Below, one piece after another: positions 44,867 through 57,664 of a stretch of DNA of 64,000 nt. The notes under the pieces were generated by a model. That model worked only from the letters and a program-made list of their open reading frames with translations, was not told where the DNA came from and made no database searches. This DNA is from Apiosordaria backusii (lineage: Eukaryota; Ascomycota; Sordariomycetes; Sordariales; Lasiosphaeriaceae), in NCBI GenBank assembly GCA_030549205.1, contig JAUKTV010000011.1, positions 930,001-994,000 on the forward strand. The letters run 5' to 3'. A program made the translations under genes and the position numbers. The first letter of the stretch is position 1; every line of letters begins with the position of its first letter.

Positions 44867-46387
44867 TTAAGCCCCCAATCTCTTCTCCTCAATCCCGTTT
44901 ACATACTTACTATGCAACTCCGCCACCGCCGGAATAATCAAGCTCTCAATCTCCGCCTCGGGCTCCTGCTCCGGCAAGCTCCTCGGATCCAACGGCTCAT
45001 CCTTCTCCGCCTCCTTACTATCCTGCAGCTTCCCACCCTGCGGTATCCGAATCCACTTGTCTGGACTCCCAGGACTGACAAACACCACCTCCCACTTCCT
45101 CGTCGCCAGCAGATTCCCAATCACCAAGTGGTGCTGATACCGATCCAGCGAGTACTTTGCCTTGTGCACCAGAATTTTGGGGTCAGTTTCCAGCTTGAAG
45201 GAGACGATCATCCCCTCTGGTGACCACCCCTCTACTAGGTTCTTCAGGAACTTGGGGACGGGGTCCAGATCAACAACGAGGCGCTTGCTCCGGGGGACGG
45301 AGGGGGAGGAGTCAAAGTTGTCAAAGATCTCTTCTTCGTCTGATGCTGGTTTGGATGATTTCTTGTTGAACGCGTCGGCGGCGTCGGTGGATTGGATTTT
45401 GTGTTCGGACATGCGCTCGGGCTTTGGGTTTCGTCAGCACACACGCAGGATCAAAAGGGGGAGATAAGGGAAACGTACAGGCACGAAGAAATCGCTGACT
45501 GCCGCGGCGAGATACAGCAACCCCTTAGGTCCTAGGGGCTTCATCAACTGCGCGATGCTGCGGAGCTCATGGAGGTAATCCGAGATACTGGTAAAGGGAA
45601 GGACAAGAAGCATGTTCTTGTCGCGGGCCTCGCGGTACTTCCGGAGGACGTTGAGCATTTTCCCGGCATCCTCATCGCGGGCTACCACGCTGCCGTTGGG
45701 GCCTTCGCGGAGGAAGTCAAGGAAGCAATCGGTGGCATGGCTGTAATGGCGGGAGTAAGGGAGGAGGGAGAATTGCCGGTGGCTAGAGATGGTGTTAGTC
45801 TTGTATAACTGTCGAACGCAGGGCAATAGTGGACTCACAGGAAGAGAACAGCATAACCTGCTTCTAGGAAGTACTCGGCGCTAGTCTGGTTTTCAAAGTC
45901 AGTATTCTCTCCTCTTGAAATCAGACCCTTGACTGTCGCTTTTGTGACGATGCCCGCAGAAGCCAGAAAGACTTCACCCCCTGAACTATCACCACGAGAT
46001 GCATGTCGTCATCCTTGGCAGCTCAAAAGTTACAAAACCACCAAAAGGGGCCACCCAAAGAGTGTATCACTTACAGCTCCTCTCGTACCAGCCGAAAAGT
46101 TATCAATAAACCGCACCGTCTGTTTCTCTGTTTTCACCATCTCATTCAGCACCTACTCACTCCTCATCTCTCAGTTGGGAGTAAAACATACCCAAAGGCA
46201 CCGTAGTACCCCCCGAAGTAACCAACACCAACTTCCTCCCCGCCTTCGAGTGGAACTCAATAAAGTCCTTCGCCAGAGCAACATGCTTCTGGAGGTCCTT
46301 CGGCGGCGGGTTGGCGCTGAAGTAGTGGTCCTCTGCCAGCGCGGCAAGGTTGGAAGGGGGAGTTTCGGAGGGGGTGTGAGGCAACAT
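44867..46387 (-). CDS. cab2: Phosphopantothenoylcysteine synthetase (phosphopantothenate-cysteine ligase, Cab2)
   Basis: Five exons: 46387..46192, 46127..46075, 45885..45839, 45782..45479 and 45421..44867. The introns are 64, 189, 56 and 57 nt, and the join gives about 384 aa. It catalyses the second step of coenzyme A synthesis from pantothenate, joining 4'-phosphopantothenate and cysteine. The diagnostic eukaryotic sequence is restored only across splice joins: LVTSGGTTVPLE, KQTVRFIDNFSAGTRGA then TSAEYFLEAGYAVLFLHR. Later come LLYLAAAVSDFFVPPERMSEHKIQS, the region that binds the nucleotide and phosphopantothenate, and SFKLETD. The C-terminal part holds NLLATRKWEVVFV. An insert of about 30 Asp/Ser/Glu-rich residues follows the HKIQS motif. 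All family motifs appear intact, so it should be active. Confidence 0.95.
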
Positions 46388-47344
46388 CTTTGTTGTTGTT
46401 GTCTAATGATGCTGATGAGTGTAAAGAGTGAAAATATGATCTATTGCTGAGTTAGTTATGGTAGACTTCAAATGAGAGGGGCATTGAAAGGGTATATATA
46501 TGATGTTCCCCAGGCCCATGCTGTTGACTGAGTGGAAAGTCTCACAAAAGTGGCCTGACGCTGACTACTGACCTTCACTTGTGTGAGCCTCGGAAGCAAT
46601 TGACCAAAGTCGTTGTCCTTATCCGGCTTGTGAAATGACCCTCAAAATGAAGCTGAAAAAAATTATGACCCGGTACTGCCGGTCGGGTGTATCTCAATGC
46701 TGTGCCTTTTTCTCTCCGAGTATACAATCAATGCAAGTGTGTGAGAAGTACAGCCAAATCAGATCAAGATGCCTGCGGCAAAGGGGCGGCGAATGCGTCA
46801 ACTTTCGGGATCCTTGGAGAGCCTCGCTCTGGGGATAGTGGGGTAAGTGTCCCATGAGTGGGCTGCGGGGAAAATCAATCGACTCAAGTTTGTACCTCCT
46901 GCTACGGGTGAAAGGGGACGAATGTTAGGTAATGCCAACGTGCAACCCAAAAGGACAAGCCGAATGACCCGAGTCAGTTTTGTGTATACAAGGCCGCTGA
47001 GTTACGGCAGGTACATCTGCTTTATTTTATTTTGTTATTGTCTTGTTCCTGTTCCTGTTCCTGATCATACAACACTTCCCCCTTACCCCCCAGCTACTAC
47101 GACTCATCTAATATCTGTACAGGTAGTGTCATGATAATACAAAAATCTATACTTGCCCTCCCTGTTGAGCTGAGATGTCGAAGAAAATGGCTAATAAAAA
47201 GGTATAAAGTGGTGCCTTTCCTGCCTCTAACGCCCCAGTCTATTGCCCGCTTCCCTTTTTGTATGCCCTCAAACGCCAATGCCAACACAAAAAGTGAGTA
47301 GTAATCACAACATCGTTCTTTATCCTCGTCCATTCAGGGGCCCA
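46388..47344. other. Intergenic between cab2 and mrs2
   Basis: It holds the cab2 promoter and mrs2 3' UTR. A TATATATG-like element lies near 46,495, about 110 bp upstream of the cab2 ATG. A TGTTCC hexamer is repeated three times near 47,043. No gene was seen. Confidence 0.55.
47043..47062. repeat. (TGTTCC)3 hexamer repeat
   Basis: Three consecutive copies of the hexamer, slightly extended, lie in intergenic DNA. Confidence 0.85.
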
Positions 47345-49191
47345 TCAGAATGGCCACTTCTTGGACTTGGTCTGCTTTGCGTTCTTCAGCATGTTCATCC
47401 TCCTCAACCGCTCGCGGTTGTTAGGATCCAATAGAATATTAGTGTTGTCCTCGCGGTACCAATGGCTCTGTCCGCCTCCTCTTCGCAGGTCGTTCACATT
47501 CATCTTGACCCGACCGATCTTGCGCAGCTTCACCAGCCCGTACCAGCAGACAATCAACGAGGCAATCGTCGACATACTGGTGACGGCACCGAAGCCCCAG
47601 TTGGTCTCCTCGATGAAGTTCTCGAGGTTCATGCCGTACAGACCTGCCAGGAAGGTGCCCATGGCAAGTCCAAGAGTACCGACACTGAACTTGAGGTCGA
47701 GAAGCATGAGCGAGTTGCGGTTGGCATCAAGAATTGCACGGATACTACAAGTGTTGGGTCAGCATAGTTCAGCCAAAAACAAATAAGACTTGTTGGCCAC
47801 GTACATTTCTTCCGTGTTCCTGATACTCGACACCAAGTTGCTCGCCTCCTGAACCACTTCGTCACAGATCTTATTGTACGACTCCAACAACAGTTCAACC
47901 TCGGTGTGATCATCCTCCCCACGGAAAAGATCATGCGTCTTCTCCGTGAGGTACATAGCCGCAAGATCGTCATCCGCCTCGAGCAACTCCTCGATAGCGT
48001 CCCTGACAAGCTTCGCCTTCTGCTCAAACGTGCTAACTCGCTTGGACAATACCAGCAGAATCCGCAGTTTCTCCCGATCGATATCATCCTCGAGCTCGCT
48101 GAGCACACGAATAACCGGGTCCCGCACCGACTCAAAGTCAGCCTCCAGCTCTGAAGTAACCGACATCAGCACAGCCTCGAGCGCCCTGAACTCGTACGGT
48201 AAACTGTTCGCCCCGGCTGCCTGCTTTTGTTGGAGCTTCCCCTGCAAATCGTACATGAATGCCGACTGCGGGTATGACGACGTGGATCCGTACACATCAA
48301 ACAGCAGCACCCGGTCGTGCTTGATCAGAACCTTCAGATGCAACAAGTTGAGAAGAATAGCCGACGGTCGAACGAGAATATGCGGTAGGTTGGACGAGTC
48401 AATCTTTCGAAGATCGCGAGGAAGAAGGCCATACTACACAGCACACACACACAAACACACCACGTCAGTCCACAGTCCCACCACTCAACTCTTCAACCCC
48501 ATTCTGATCTTTTGCATACCTTGGCAATAAGCTCACTCTTCTTCAGCTCCCCATCCACCATAATCACATCCCCATTCCCATCCACCTCCGTGCACCTCAA
48601 CCTCGGATCCAGTGCCGCCTTGGACGTAAGCGCCCTCCGCTGAAATATCGACCCCGACTCCTCCTCCAGCTGCACCGGCAAATCGTCATCCTTCAACGGC
48701 TGCCTCGGCTTTTTGGGAGCGGTCCCAAACAGCCAATCCTGCCACGACCTCTTGCTGCACTCCTCTTCTTCTTGTCCATTATTATCAGGTAGTTGCTTCC
48801 CACTCGAAGAGGCATATCTCGCCGTATTCCCACTCGTAGACGTAGAAGTAGATGATTTCGCACTCGCACTCGCACTCGTCGAACCCCTCGATTGTCTCCT
48901 CCAAGACTTTGGAACAAGAAGATCAAGCGGTGGTATCAACCCAGCCTGTCGTGTGGTGGTCGCAATGCGCTTTTCCGCTACTACTGGCTGCTGCGTCTCG
49001 CGACTTCTGGTACTGCTGGTGCTGGTGCAGGCATTGCGACGAGGAGTAGCAACAGCTGTCTTTCTTGGAGAAAGGCGGCGGACACTGCTATAATATTCTG
49101 CATAGCACAACCCCTCGGATTGGGCGTGCAGATATCGAAGAAGACTCCGCGAGGGTGGCGTCACTGCTGCAGGTCTCAATGCCGGAGGCAT
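47345..49191 (-). CDS. mrs2: Mitochondrial Mg2+ channel Mrs2 (CorA superfamily)
   Basis: Three exons: 49191..48520, 48433..47805 and 47744..47345. The introns are 86 and 60 nt, and the join gives about 566 aa. Mrs2 forms the Mg2+ channel of the inner mitochondrial membrane, needed for group II intron splicing in yeast. The N-terminus is rich in Arg/Ser with no acidic residues in the first 20 (MPPALRPAAVTPPSRSLLRY), as in a mitochondrial presequence. A disordered Ser/Thr stretch includes a short SASASA repeat. The conserved core begins at YGLLPRDLRKIDSS. A long helical segment (ELEDDIDREKLRILLVLSKR) leads to IIRAILDANRNSLMLLDLKF. The first membrane helix ends in the signature YGMN, and the second is SMSTIASLIVCWYGLV. 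The frame stays open 77 codons upstream through a poly-T tract; 49,191 is preferred because it gives a clean targeting sequence. Confidence 0.93.
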
Positions 49192-49623
49192 CGCAGCAAA
49201 AAAAAGGGAAAGATTCAATAGGCGGGTTGTTTGCTCGGCGATCAATTCTCGATTTTTTTTTTTTTTTTTTAACTGCCGAAAAGAAATCAAAGCTCTTTCT
49301 ATTCCTTGGCGCAAAAAAAAGATTCCCCCAGTCTGAACTTTCGATGATGCAGGTCCCCCCACTGGCTCGTGCACACCGCCCACATGGCTGGGGTCAATTG
49401 ACAATACACTAGTTATCAGCAATCAGCCAGGGTTAACATAGGCCGACTCTCGCACACCCTCATGACACTCGCGCCCAAACTGCCATTGGCCCTAGACGGA
49501 GGGTGCAGCTCAAAAAGGCGAGGCGGAGATACTTGGATCGCATCGGACGTTATATGGAAAGAGAATCAAAGACGGGAATCATACTCTATTCCAGATAACG
49601 AACGACGCTATCCAAGCCTCCTC
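49192..49623. other. mrs2 promoter/leader region
   Basis: It holds the 5' leader of mrs2, including an 18-base T tract at 49,253, and the 3' flank of tRNA-Gly. No other gene was seen. Confidence 0.6.
49253..49270. repeat. T18 homopolymer in the mrs2 leader
   Basis: A run of 18 T on the plus strand (poly-A on the mrs2 sense strand) lies about 60 bp upstream of the mrs2 ATG. It resembles the poly(dA:dT) elements that exclude nucleosomes in promoters. Confidence 0.9.
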
Positions 49624-49694
49624 TGCATCAGCCGTGAATCGAACACGGGGCCCATCGATGGCAACGATGGATTTTACCACTAAACCACTGATGC
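49624..49694 (-). tRNA. tRNA-Gly (anticodon GCC), intronless
   Basis: On the minus strand a 71-nt cloverleaf folds fully. Acceptor is GCATCAG/CTGATGC with discriminator A. Anticodon stem is CATCG/CGATG around loop TTGCCAT. T-stem is CCGTG/CACGG around TTCGATT. A- and B-box sequences are canonical. No run of four T follows within about 50 nt, so the Pol III terminator is unclear. Confidence 0.96.
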
Positions 49695-50162
49695 TGTTTT
49701 ACTGGTTGCAAGACTCTGCCGGAATAAACGGCTATGTGAAAACTCCCTCCCACCTTCTCTCCCTCACAATATTTCCCCAATCAACGAAGACAAATCTCAT
49801 ACCCTGCTCGCTATCCCCTGCACTTCTTTATTGCGGCTTATCCAACGCCATTAGGCCTGGAGTCAAGTTTTGTGATCATAGCAGGACTAACATTATGCCA
49901 TGCAATAGCTATGGAAATTGAAAAACCATGGGGAATCACTAGAATAAAACCGACAAACGGGAAAACAAAAACCCCTTTCTTCGTGATAAGCCCATCCTCC
50001 ATGAAAACAAGACTGAGAAACTGAAACACTTGAAGGGAAAAGAATAAACCCCAAGAAAATGCCCCATGCTCCAACCATTCTTTTTGCTTTCTCCAACTTG
50101 TAACTTCCGAAACCAAAAACAGAAAATAACACAACCGCCACAATCATTACACTAATCCAAGC
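49695..50162. other. Intergenic between tRNA-Gly and the Rho1 GEF gene
   Basis: It holds the presumed 3' UTR of the GEF gene and the tRNA 5' flank. No gene was seen. Confidence 0.6.
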
Positions 50163-53100
50163 TCACGCCTGCTTCTCCGTATGCCCATCATTCAACAACA
50201 TCTCCAGCACAATCTGCCCCCCGGGAACTTCAGGATGACTCATGCAAATTTTCACCGTCCCCTTCGAATCCATCTGCGGCGGCAGGCCCCCAGGTCCCGT
50301 CGCCATGCCGCTCCCCGTCGGTCCTCTAAAACCATAATCCAAACACCTCACATCCCTCCCTGCAATGATCTGCCTCAACCTCCCATTCTCCGCGTTCCTC
50401 ACCTCCACATAATCATCATTAAACAGTAACAAATACTGCCCAAACATCGTCGCCGCCTTCGCCTTCTTCTGCTTCCCAGAATACTCCATAATCAGCGTCC
50501 GGCTGATTTCACCATGCTTATCAACATAGACCGCGCAATCCTCGTACGTCAGCAAGAACTCCTGGTCGTTGAGCTTAAACATCCCGAGCGGCCTCTGGTT
50601 AATTCTCGAGGCTATGTTCGCAATCGCCGGCGCGCTCAAGTCCCGAGGAATCGACTGCGTGACCTTCTTATCGAGCGTCAAGAGCTCAAAGCCCTTGGCC
50701 GAAGCGACAGCGATATATGACTGGAAGAGGTTCAGTGAGAAACACTCGGCAGGGATATAAAACTCGTCGAAATCGCGGAACGATTCCGTAGAGCCGGCGC
50801 CGCCCTTACGGCCGCCAAACAGCCGGGACTTCTTTTCGGTCGCCTTCTGGAAGACCGGCTCGAGGACTTTGAACGTGTTGTGCATGCCCTCCTTGCGCTT
50901 GTAGAACAAGAGCATTCTATCCTTCATGCGTGCCGTGGCGAAGAAAGCGACGTCCTTGGCCAACCGCTGAGGCGCCCGGCGAGGGTTGTCATGGGATGGT
51001 GCGGGGAAGTTGGAAACAGGTGCAACAACGTCGAGGGGGTAGGAGATGAGCGATCTGTCTGCGATCAGGAGACAAACCGAGAAGTCCTCCAAGACGGTGA
51101 TCTGAGTGACCTTGCTGATTTGAACTGTCCTTGTCCACCCACGAGGGTTTGATGTTTCCGAGATGTACACACCGTAGTCCGTTCCAATGGCGATCATTGA
51201 CTTGCCAAAAGCAGTGAAAGCGCAGGCACAGTTAACAGTAGCTCTGCATACCGGAGGCGGTCCTCTGCCTGGACCGTACACTTGTTCCATCTCCCTGATG
51301 GCCCGATCCAAGGGTGTTCCCCTAATGGATACGCTTGGCTGTCTGCCCATAAGTGAGATAGAATCATAGGCAAAAGCACCATCTGAAATGATACGCAGCC
51401 GGAAGGGCTCCGCATTCTGTGCGTGCAATGCGCGTGCGTGTCTGGTTTTAGCTTCGATGATGGCGGAACACCAGGCAGCCCTTTCTTGGGCTGACGAAGC
51501 ATAGAGGGTATAGATCTCATGACCAAGATGCTTGATCCGGAATGGATAGATGATCTTGCCGTCATCTGTGCCGCCTGACCCTAGGCGAGTAACGGTACTC
51601 ATGGATCCCATAGAAGAACTAGTTCCCGCATGCTCGAGCCCAGGACGCTCCGCTCCATTAGAGGCCACCTTGTTGAGCTGAGTACCGGAACCAGCTGCAA
51701 CCGTTGTTCGTGTCAGCGGAGCCGTCAAGCTCTTTTGCTTGGCTACAGGATCGTCGTTCAAACTTTCCAGGAAGAGCAGAGGCATGGGAATCGGCTACAT
51801 AACTGTTAGTATATGTTGGTCATATCCCGTGTCAAACACAGTACGCACCTCTTTCGAAACATCATATTTCTTGTCACCCCTCCCATCTTTTGCGGCAACA
51901 CCCTTGGCCAGGATGAAGTAGTGATCAAACAGGAATGCGTGTGTATCAACCCAGCGGACGCCTTTCGAGCCCTGTCTCTGAAGCTCGCCCTGCTTGAGTA
52001 GTTCTCGCCCGAGATGATCGAGGTTCAACACCGACTGGAAGCCCGGACGCAGCACCAGCTGACCTTGCAGTTCAAGCAGCTCGACCTTCTTTGTCATCTC
52101 GGCGACCTTCTCATCGCACTCATGAGTGACTGCCTTGATTTCTTCCAAAGCCTTGACGAGGTTGGCCTTTTCTTCGCTTTCGCCAAGCATGTTCTTCTTG
52201 ACGGTCTCCAAGAGAAGACCGTATCTTTGCAAGCGCGTGATGGGTGCCTTCACAAAGGTGGTCCATTCTAGACGCTTGGAACGCTTGTGATCTCTGACCA
52301 CGTCAAGGAACTGGCGGAACAAGAGATTCCTGCTGGCTTCCCTCCTGATCAAGTAGGTAGCATGGGGGAACGATGAGCAGTATTCGATGTAAATCGGTCT
52401 GGCCTTCCTGATCCACTCCCTGAAAAGATCACTAAAGCCAACAATCCATGGCCCCTGCTCCTGTTGGCGATATTTGAGCTGGGAAAGGAGGTGCTCTTTG
52501 TTGATCTGCTGGACCGCGTCCACTTTTCCGAATACGGCCTCAAGGAACTTCTCGAGTCTGTTTGTTGCGATGATCGGCGGTTGGTAGACCCGAAGTTGAT
52601 CCCTGTAAAGCAACCGAAGAACGTCGAGCTGATTCATAAAGTCTTCCTCGCCCGTGACAATCTCGTGCAAAACGTTCTGTCTCTCGACTTCCTTTTTGTG
52701 CTTGGATTTGATGTCTTCCATGGCCACACCGTGGAAAGTGGCCCAGTCAAGGGCGGGGGTGTCTTCCTCGGACATCATGTTGTCCAGATTCACCTTCTTA
52801 AGCGTCCGGCCGCAATGGTGGGAGTAGCATCTCACTGGAATGCCATCTCCATGCAACCTGGGCACCATCCCCTCATCTTCATGCAGCTTTGGAGCGTAGC
52901 AACCATGGCCAGTGAGCTGCCAGAGCACACCAGACAGTTGACCTGCCCCAAACTTGACCCATTCCTCTTCGGGTATCAGGATTCCAGCAGCGAACATAGA
53001 CTCAACCACGTTGGCACTCAGGAGCTCGGCATCGGCGACATTCATGGTTGGGACCTTGGCACAGAAAAGCCTCAGAACGCCCTCCTCAATGGTTTTCCTC

Positions 53101-55559
53101 TTCAAGTCTGGCTCGCCCTCAGCCATTTCGCGGATCCAGGCAGTGATCCCACTGAGAGCCCATGGCTCTGCACAACGCTTAATATCGGCAGCATTGAGCT
53201 TCGAAGGCACAAACTTCTTTCTTCTTCCAGTGGGGAGGGTGATCATGTCATAGCCAGCCATGGAAGATGGGGTGCCAGTTTCATAGCCGTCATACGCGGA
53301 TCCTTGGGGGTAGGGAAGCTGGTGTTGCTGCGACATTTGCTTCTGCGCGCGCCTCCGCTCCTCGGCGGCATCTGTCCTGGATCTTGCAGGTGCTACAACT
53401 GGAGGTGTATTGCTGTGACTCGACAAAGAAATCGATCTTTCCACCTGTTGCTGGATGGCATGTTGATTTGGGTACATTTCGTGATTGTCGGGTGGGTAGG
53501 GAAGCCGAGAGTCTGCACTTAAAGAATAATTGTGCTGATAAGCGGCTCTGTTTGCCGGATCTGGGGCAAGGTGAGAACCACTATTTCGTGTTTCTGGACC
53601 TGGAGGAAGGGCAGGCAGAGGTCGGCTGGACAGACCGGGGTGCCAAAACATCTGATCGTATGGATAGTCCTCCTTGGAAGGAGAGTCACTGCTCTGCCGT
53701 GAATGAAGCGATACCCTTTCGTCGCCCTCATCAAAGCTCAGACGGTGAACCTGGGGCTGTTGGAGGCCACCAGTGCCACCATAATCAACCGACACTTGAG
53801 AGAAGGGAGGATACTCTGGGGCTTGCCCTGGAATTGGGAGCGGCCGTGGTCCATCCTGGGTAGATGCCGTCGCTGGCGGAGAGTTCATCTCGTTTCCGTA
53901 ATGCAAGTTTCCAGGGTAACCACCGCCATACATTCCGAGATCCATTCCACCGTAGTCACTATCGGTGCTGGCCTGCTCCTCTGCAGGTGTGGGGAGCTGA
54001 GACACCAGAGGAGGGGGAATCGGCGAGGCAGCTGGAGGTCCAGATGAGGGCGAGGCTTTGTGCTCGGGATACCCTGAGAAGGATACTCCGCCAAACCTTC
54101 GATCGTCCAGATCATCCTGCATAGCCAGAAGCCCCGCGGCACCCTCGGGGTCGCTTTCTTCCGAGTCCCAGTTGTATGTCGTTGAGATATCATTATTGCT
54201 GGCTAACGCAGAAGAGGCATCGGAGGGGTGTCGGTTTAGGAGCGAGTGTGTTGCGGTTGTGCCGGTTGTGCCAGAGGCATTAGAGCCATACCGACGCACC
54301 ATATCCAGATTATTGTCAGACAAAGCGCCATTAACGGGCAAGGGCCGCTGCCCACGGGAGGGAATCCCGAGATCAGAAACAATATCCTGAATCAAGCTGT
54401 CCTGAGTAATCCGCGTATCACTATTGCTGCGACCGTTTGCTCTCCAGCTTGCGCCCTCGGTCAAGTCATCCAACGGGCGATTAGGGAGAGGGGCGTTTGT
54501 CGGGTGTCGGGAAACTAGGGAGCTCTGATACCCGTGAGAGGGGGGTGAAGGTATTGGCGATGTGTGCGAGTTAGATCGAGAGGCGCGGTTGGCAAAAGAT
54601 GTGGGATCTGGCGAGTATGCTGGACCAACGGGGATTTGGGAGTGTGTTGGATACGGTATTTGAGAGCTCGATGCAGGCAGCCCGGGGCTCTGCGGGGCGT
54701 TGGCTCCGTTCGTCGCATAAGAGTTGGAGTATTGCTGACCACCATAGCTCGTCGAGTATTGTGATTCATACTGAGGCGAGCTCACGGATGATGGAGTCGG
54801 TGCTGGTTGGGCATACTGCGGACTATGAAGTGTTGGCTCAAAAGATGAGTTCAGTTGCGCCGGAGAAGTAGTGGCTGAAGACTGTTGCGCTCCCCCATAA
54901 CTCGAGGGTGGAGGAGGGGCATAGGCCGCAGAGACATGAGGAACGGTGGCTGAACTGTAGCTATAACCATAGTTGCTATTGTATCCAGCAACAGTGGAGT
55001 GCCGCTGTGGAACGACGGCATTCGCGTTCGCATACGCAGCCGGATTGTACGCTTGGGGAGTGTAGTTGTTAGGAGGTGAGGTATATGTTGGGCTCGCCGT
55101 TGGCGTATATCGGTTCGCTGCAGGTGAAGGGTGGTATGGCAGTGAGGTGGACTGCGATCGGGCAAAATGTTGAGGATTATACGTAGAATGCGATGGAGGC
55201 GGAGGCGGAACATGGCCTTGAAATTGTCGTTGGTAGCCGGTATTAGGAGTCAATGGAGGAGGAGGCATATAGCTCGCTCGGTTCGACAGTGGCGGCGGCG
55301 GTAGTGGTTGAGATTCTGTCGTCGGGCTCGTTATAAACAGCTCCTCTTCACCCCTTCCCACAGTGTTGTTTCCGATATAGAGGGGCTGCGGGCGGGGCGC
55401 AGCGGCATTTTGATCGAAGAAACTCGAGTCATCTCCGTTATTGAAGCTCGGTTGTCGTTGAGGATATCCTGCTGGCTGCTGTTGCGCAGCGCCAGCAACG
55501 GGATACTGCGCGGGGGGCACATGGCCGTAACGGCGCGACTCGTCCCCGCGGAATGACAT
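50163..55559 (-). CDS. rom2: Rho1 guanine nucleotide exchange factor (Rom2/Rgf1 type; DEP-DH-PH-CNH)
   Basis: Two exons: 55559..51849 and 51794..50163. The 54-nt intron has donor GTGCGT and acceptor GTAG, and the join gives about 1780 aa. It activates the Rho1 GTPase at the plasma membrane in the cell wall integrity pathway. Residues 1-770 are disordered and rich in Pro, Tyr, Ser and Gln. A DEP-like domain follows (about 775-880, including the conserved RRKKFVPSKLNAADIKRC). The DH domain is near 950-1150 (LHEIVTGEEDFMNQLDVL; core PITRLQRYGLLLETVKK). A split PH domain spans the intron, ending around HEIYTLYASSAQERAAW. The citron/CNH domain is near 1420-1740 (MIAIGTDYGVYIS; FKLNDQEFLLTYEDCAVYVDKHG). 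The frame is open 37 codons further upstream, but MSFRGDESRRYG is the likelier start. Confidence 0.93.
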
Positions 55560-57664
55560 GACGATAAGAGCAGAGAGAAGCGCTGGGTGAGTGAAGTTTC
55601 TGGCACAGAGGGAGCACAGAGGGCGAGAAAGAAAAAGGTAACAGCGGCGATACCTCGTCCCCTCGCGCACAGAGTACTACCGAGCGGTTTCGATACAAGT
55701 GGACACCTTCGCGAGGGTGACCTGGTCAAATGTCCGTAAAGTCTAGTGTAGGATCGTGAAGAGTGGATGGGCCGAGATAGATATGGATAGGTAAATGGGG
55801 CTCAAGAATCAATCGTAAGACTCATCGGCTTGGGACCGGCCTGCGCATCGGTGCTCTACAAGACACGGCGCTCGAATATCGATTATCGGCAGCGGTAGGA
55901 GACGTCGACGAAGTTATCAAGACATGGTTTGGGTCCCTCGTGAACAGTGTGGATCGTGGGTCGTGGGTTGGCAAAGCGGATACGGGAGGTAAGACGTCGT
56001 TACAAAGCCCTGCGTGCCCTGTGCCTGTTCGCCGCCCGTGTGTGTGGAGGTGGAGTCCTCTGGCAAGGTCGCAGTCAATCTCGGGCCTTGTCACTGGCAA
56101 AGTTGTGGTGCTGTCGTCGGATGCTGTCGAGTGCTTCCCTAGCGCAGCACCAGCAGATGTTTGAAGAATGGCAACAATGAATCGCGGCGCGATGTGGTTC
56201 TTCTCGTGATCGCCCGTGGGTTTGGGATCTCAAACAGCGGCGACCTGAGCGTGGGTTGAGTTTGAGTTGGTGAAGCCCAAAGCACTGGCCAAGCCACAGA
56301 TGGCTTGAGCCCTTCCTTTTCGCAGCGTCGCAGACGGAGACGGGAGCAAAAAAGAGGCGCAGGGCCCGAGGCAGACAGTCAGGCTTGATTGATTGCGCAG
56401 CTGGTGACAAAAGGACGGCAAAAGAACCCGATAAGACATATATAAGAGCGCTAATCTTGACTCTTCTCGTCGTTCGGTATCTTCTCGCCAGCTAATTGCT
56501 GTCGGGCTGTCATTCCCTCCATGTCGCCTCGGCCTGAGGAACAATGGCTTTTGTCGCACAGCTATTTAGCACCTCAGCATGGGTCGGGGTTCTGCGCTCG
56601 TGTTGGAGGCGGCGGCCAAGGCACTTGCTTTGAGTCTTCCGCATCATAACCACTCACCATCACCTGGATGTTGCTCTCCGTCGCATCAACCTCCACAAAC
56701 CAATCAGCCTTGGATTACTACGGATGGCGGCATGTTAATTCACGCGGGATTATAACTACCATGTAAATAGGGGGTCTAGCGGTATTGCATTATATTGAGT
56801 ACGTATGTCGCGTGTTTGCGCTTGGGTGTGTGTTAGTCATGGCATCCTCTCGACAGGTCGTCGATATACGAGATGCCAGCCTGATGTCACCAGAAGCTGT
56901 TTCGCCCATGTTGGACAAGGCGCCCAGGGTTTTTATATGGACTACCACGTGGATAGCTTGTCTACATCAACAACACGAGATGAAAATTCAATTCCTAAAG
57001 ACTGGTGGTTCTGAAGCTTGGAACAGCATGCGCCACGTCGTGGCTTGCTTACCTTGGTGTCCAGACCCTAGGTGCAGGTAATGTTTAAAAATACTGATCC
57101 AACACAGAGAATCCTTCCACCTTCGATACCCTGCACATATGCAGTGTGGTGGTTGAGATGTTTCGAGGAGCCTCTCAAATATGTCAAGATCCCCTGTCTC
57201 GGCGTTAGGAAGAGGGGCACGCGGGGTTGAGATGCCAAGACAGGCACTGACACCTTCCAACTCAAATCTTGCCGGGGAAGCATGGGCAATTCCCAGATAC
57301 CTATCACAGAGCGCAGAGAAATCTTTGTGTGGTTTTCCGTGTTGCAGTGCCGCAGTCGAAGTTTCGAGATGTGCCGCTGTTGGTAAGCGCCTCCCTCAAA
57401 ACATAGGAGGGATGACGGCAGTGCGGGGTTCAGCTGGGGTCTCCGCCGTGGGAGCTCTCGTCATCCATTTGGACCCCACCTTCACCAGCGATCCGATCCT
57501 CGGGTTTCCGAGCTGTCCCCCGCCGTGCCCCCGTGTGTCTGGATTTTCCCTTCTCAAATATCGCGAGCTTCCCCCTGCATCTTGTCTCTCTCATCCAGCC
57601 CAGGCACTTCATCGATCAACCATTTCAATCAAACTTATCAGTTTCCAAATCCAACACCGTCAAA
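55560..57664. other. Intergenic: divergent promoters of the Rho1 GEF gene and sod-1
   Basis: 2.1 kb between two head-to-head starts. A TATATAAGAG element lies near 56,440. Open frames are short and unconvincing, including a 42-codon frame at 56,521. No RNA gene was recognised. Confidence 0.55.

Noticed and set aside
56521..56649. 42-codon frame after a TATATAAGAG element
   Set aside because: Short, no conserved features. The TATA-like element may serve neighbouring transcripts.
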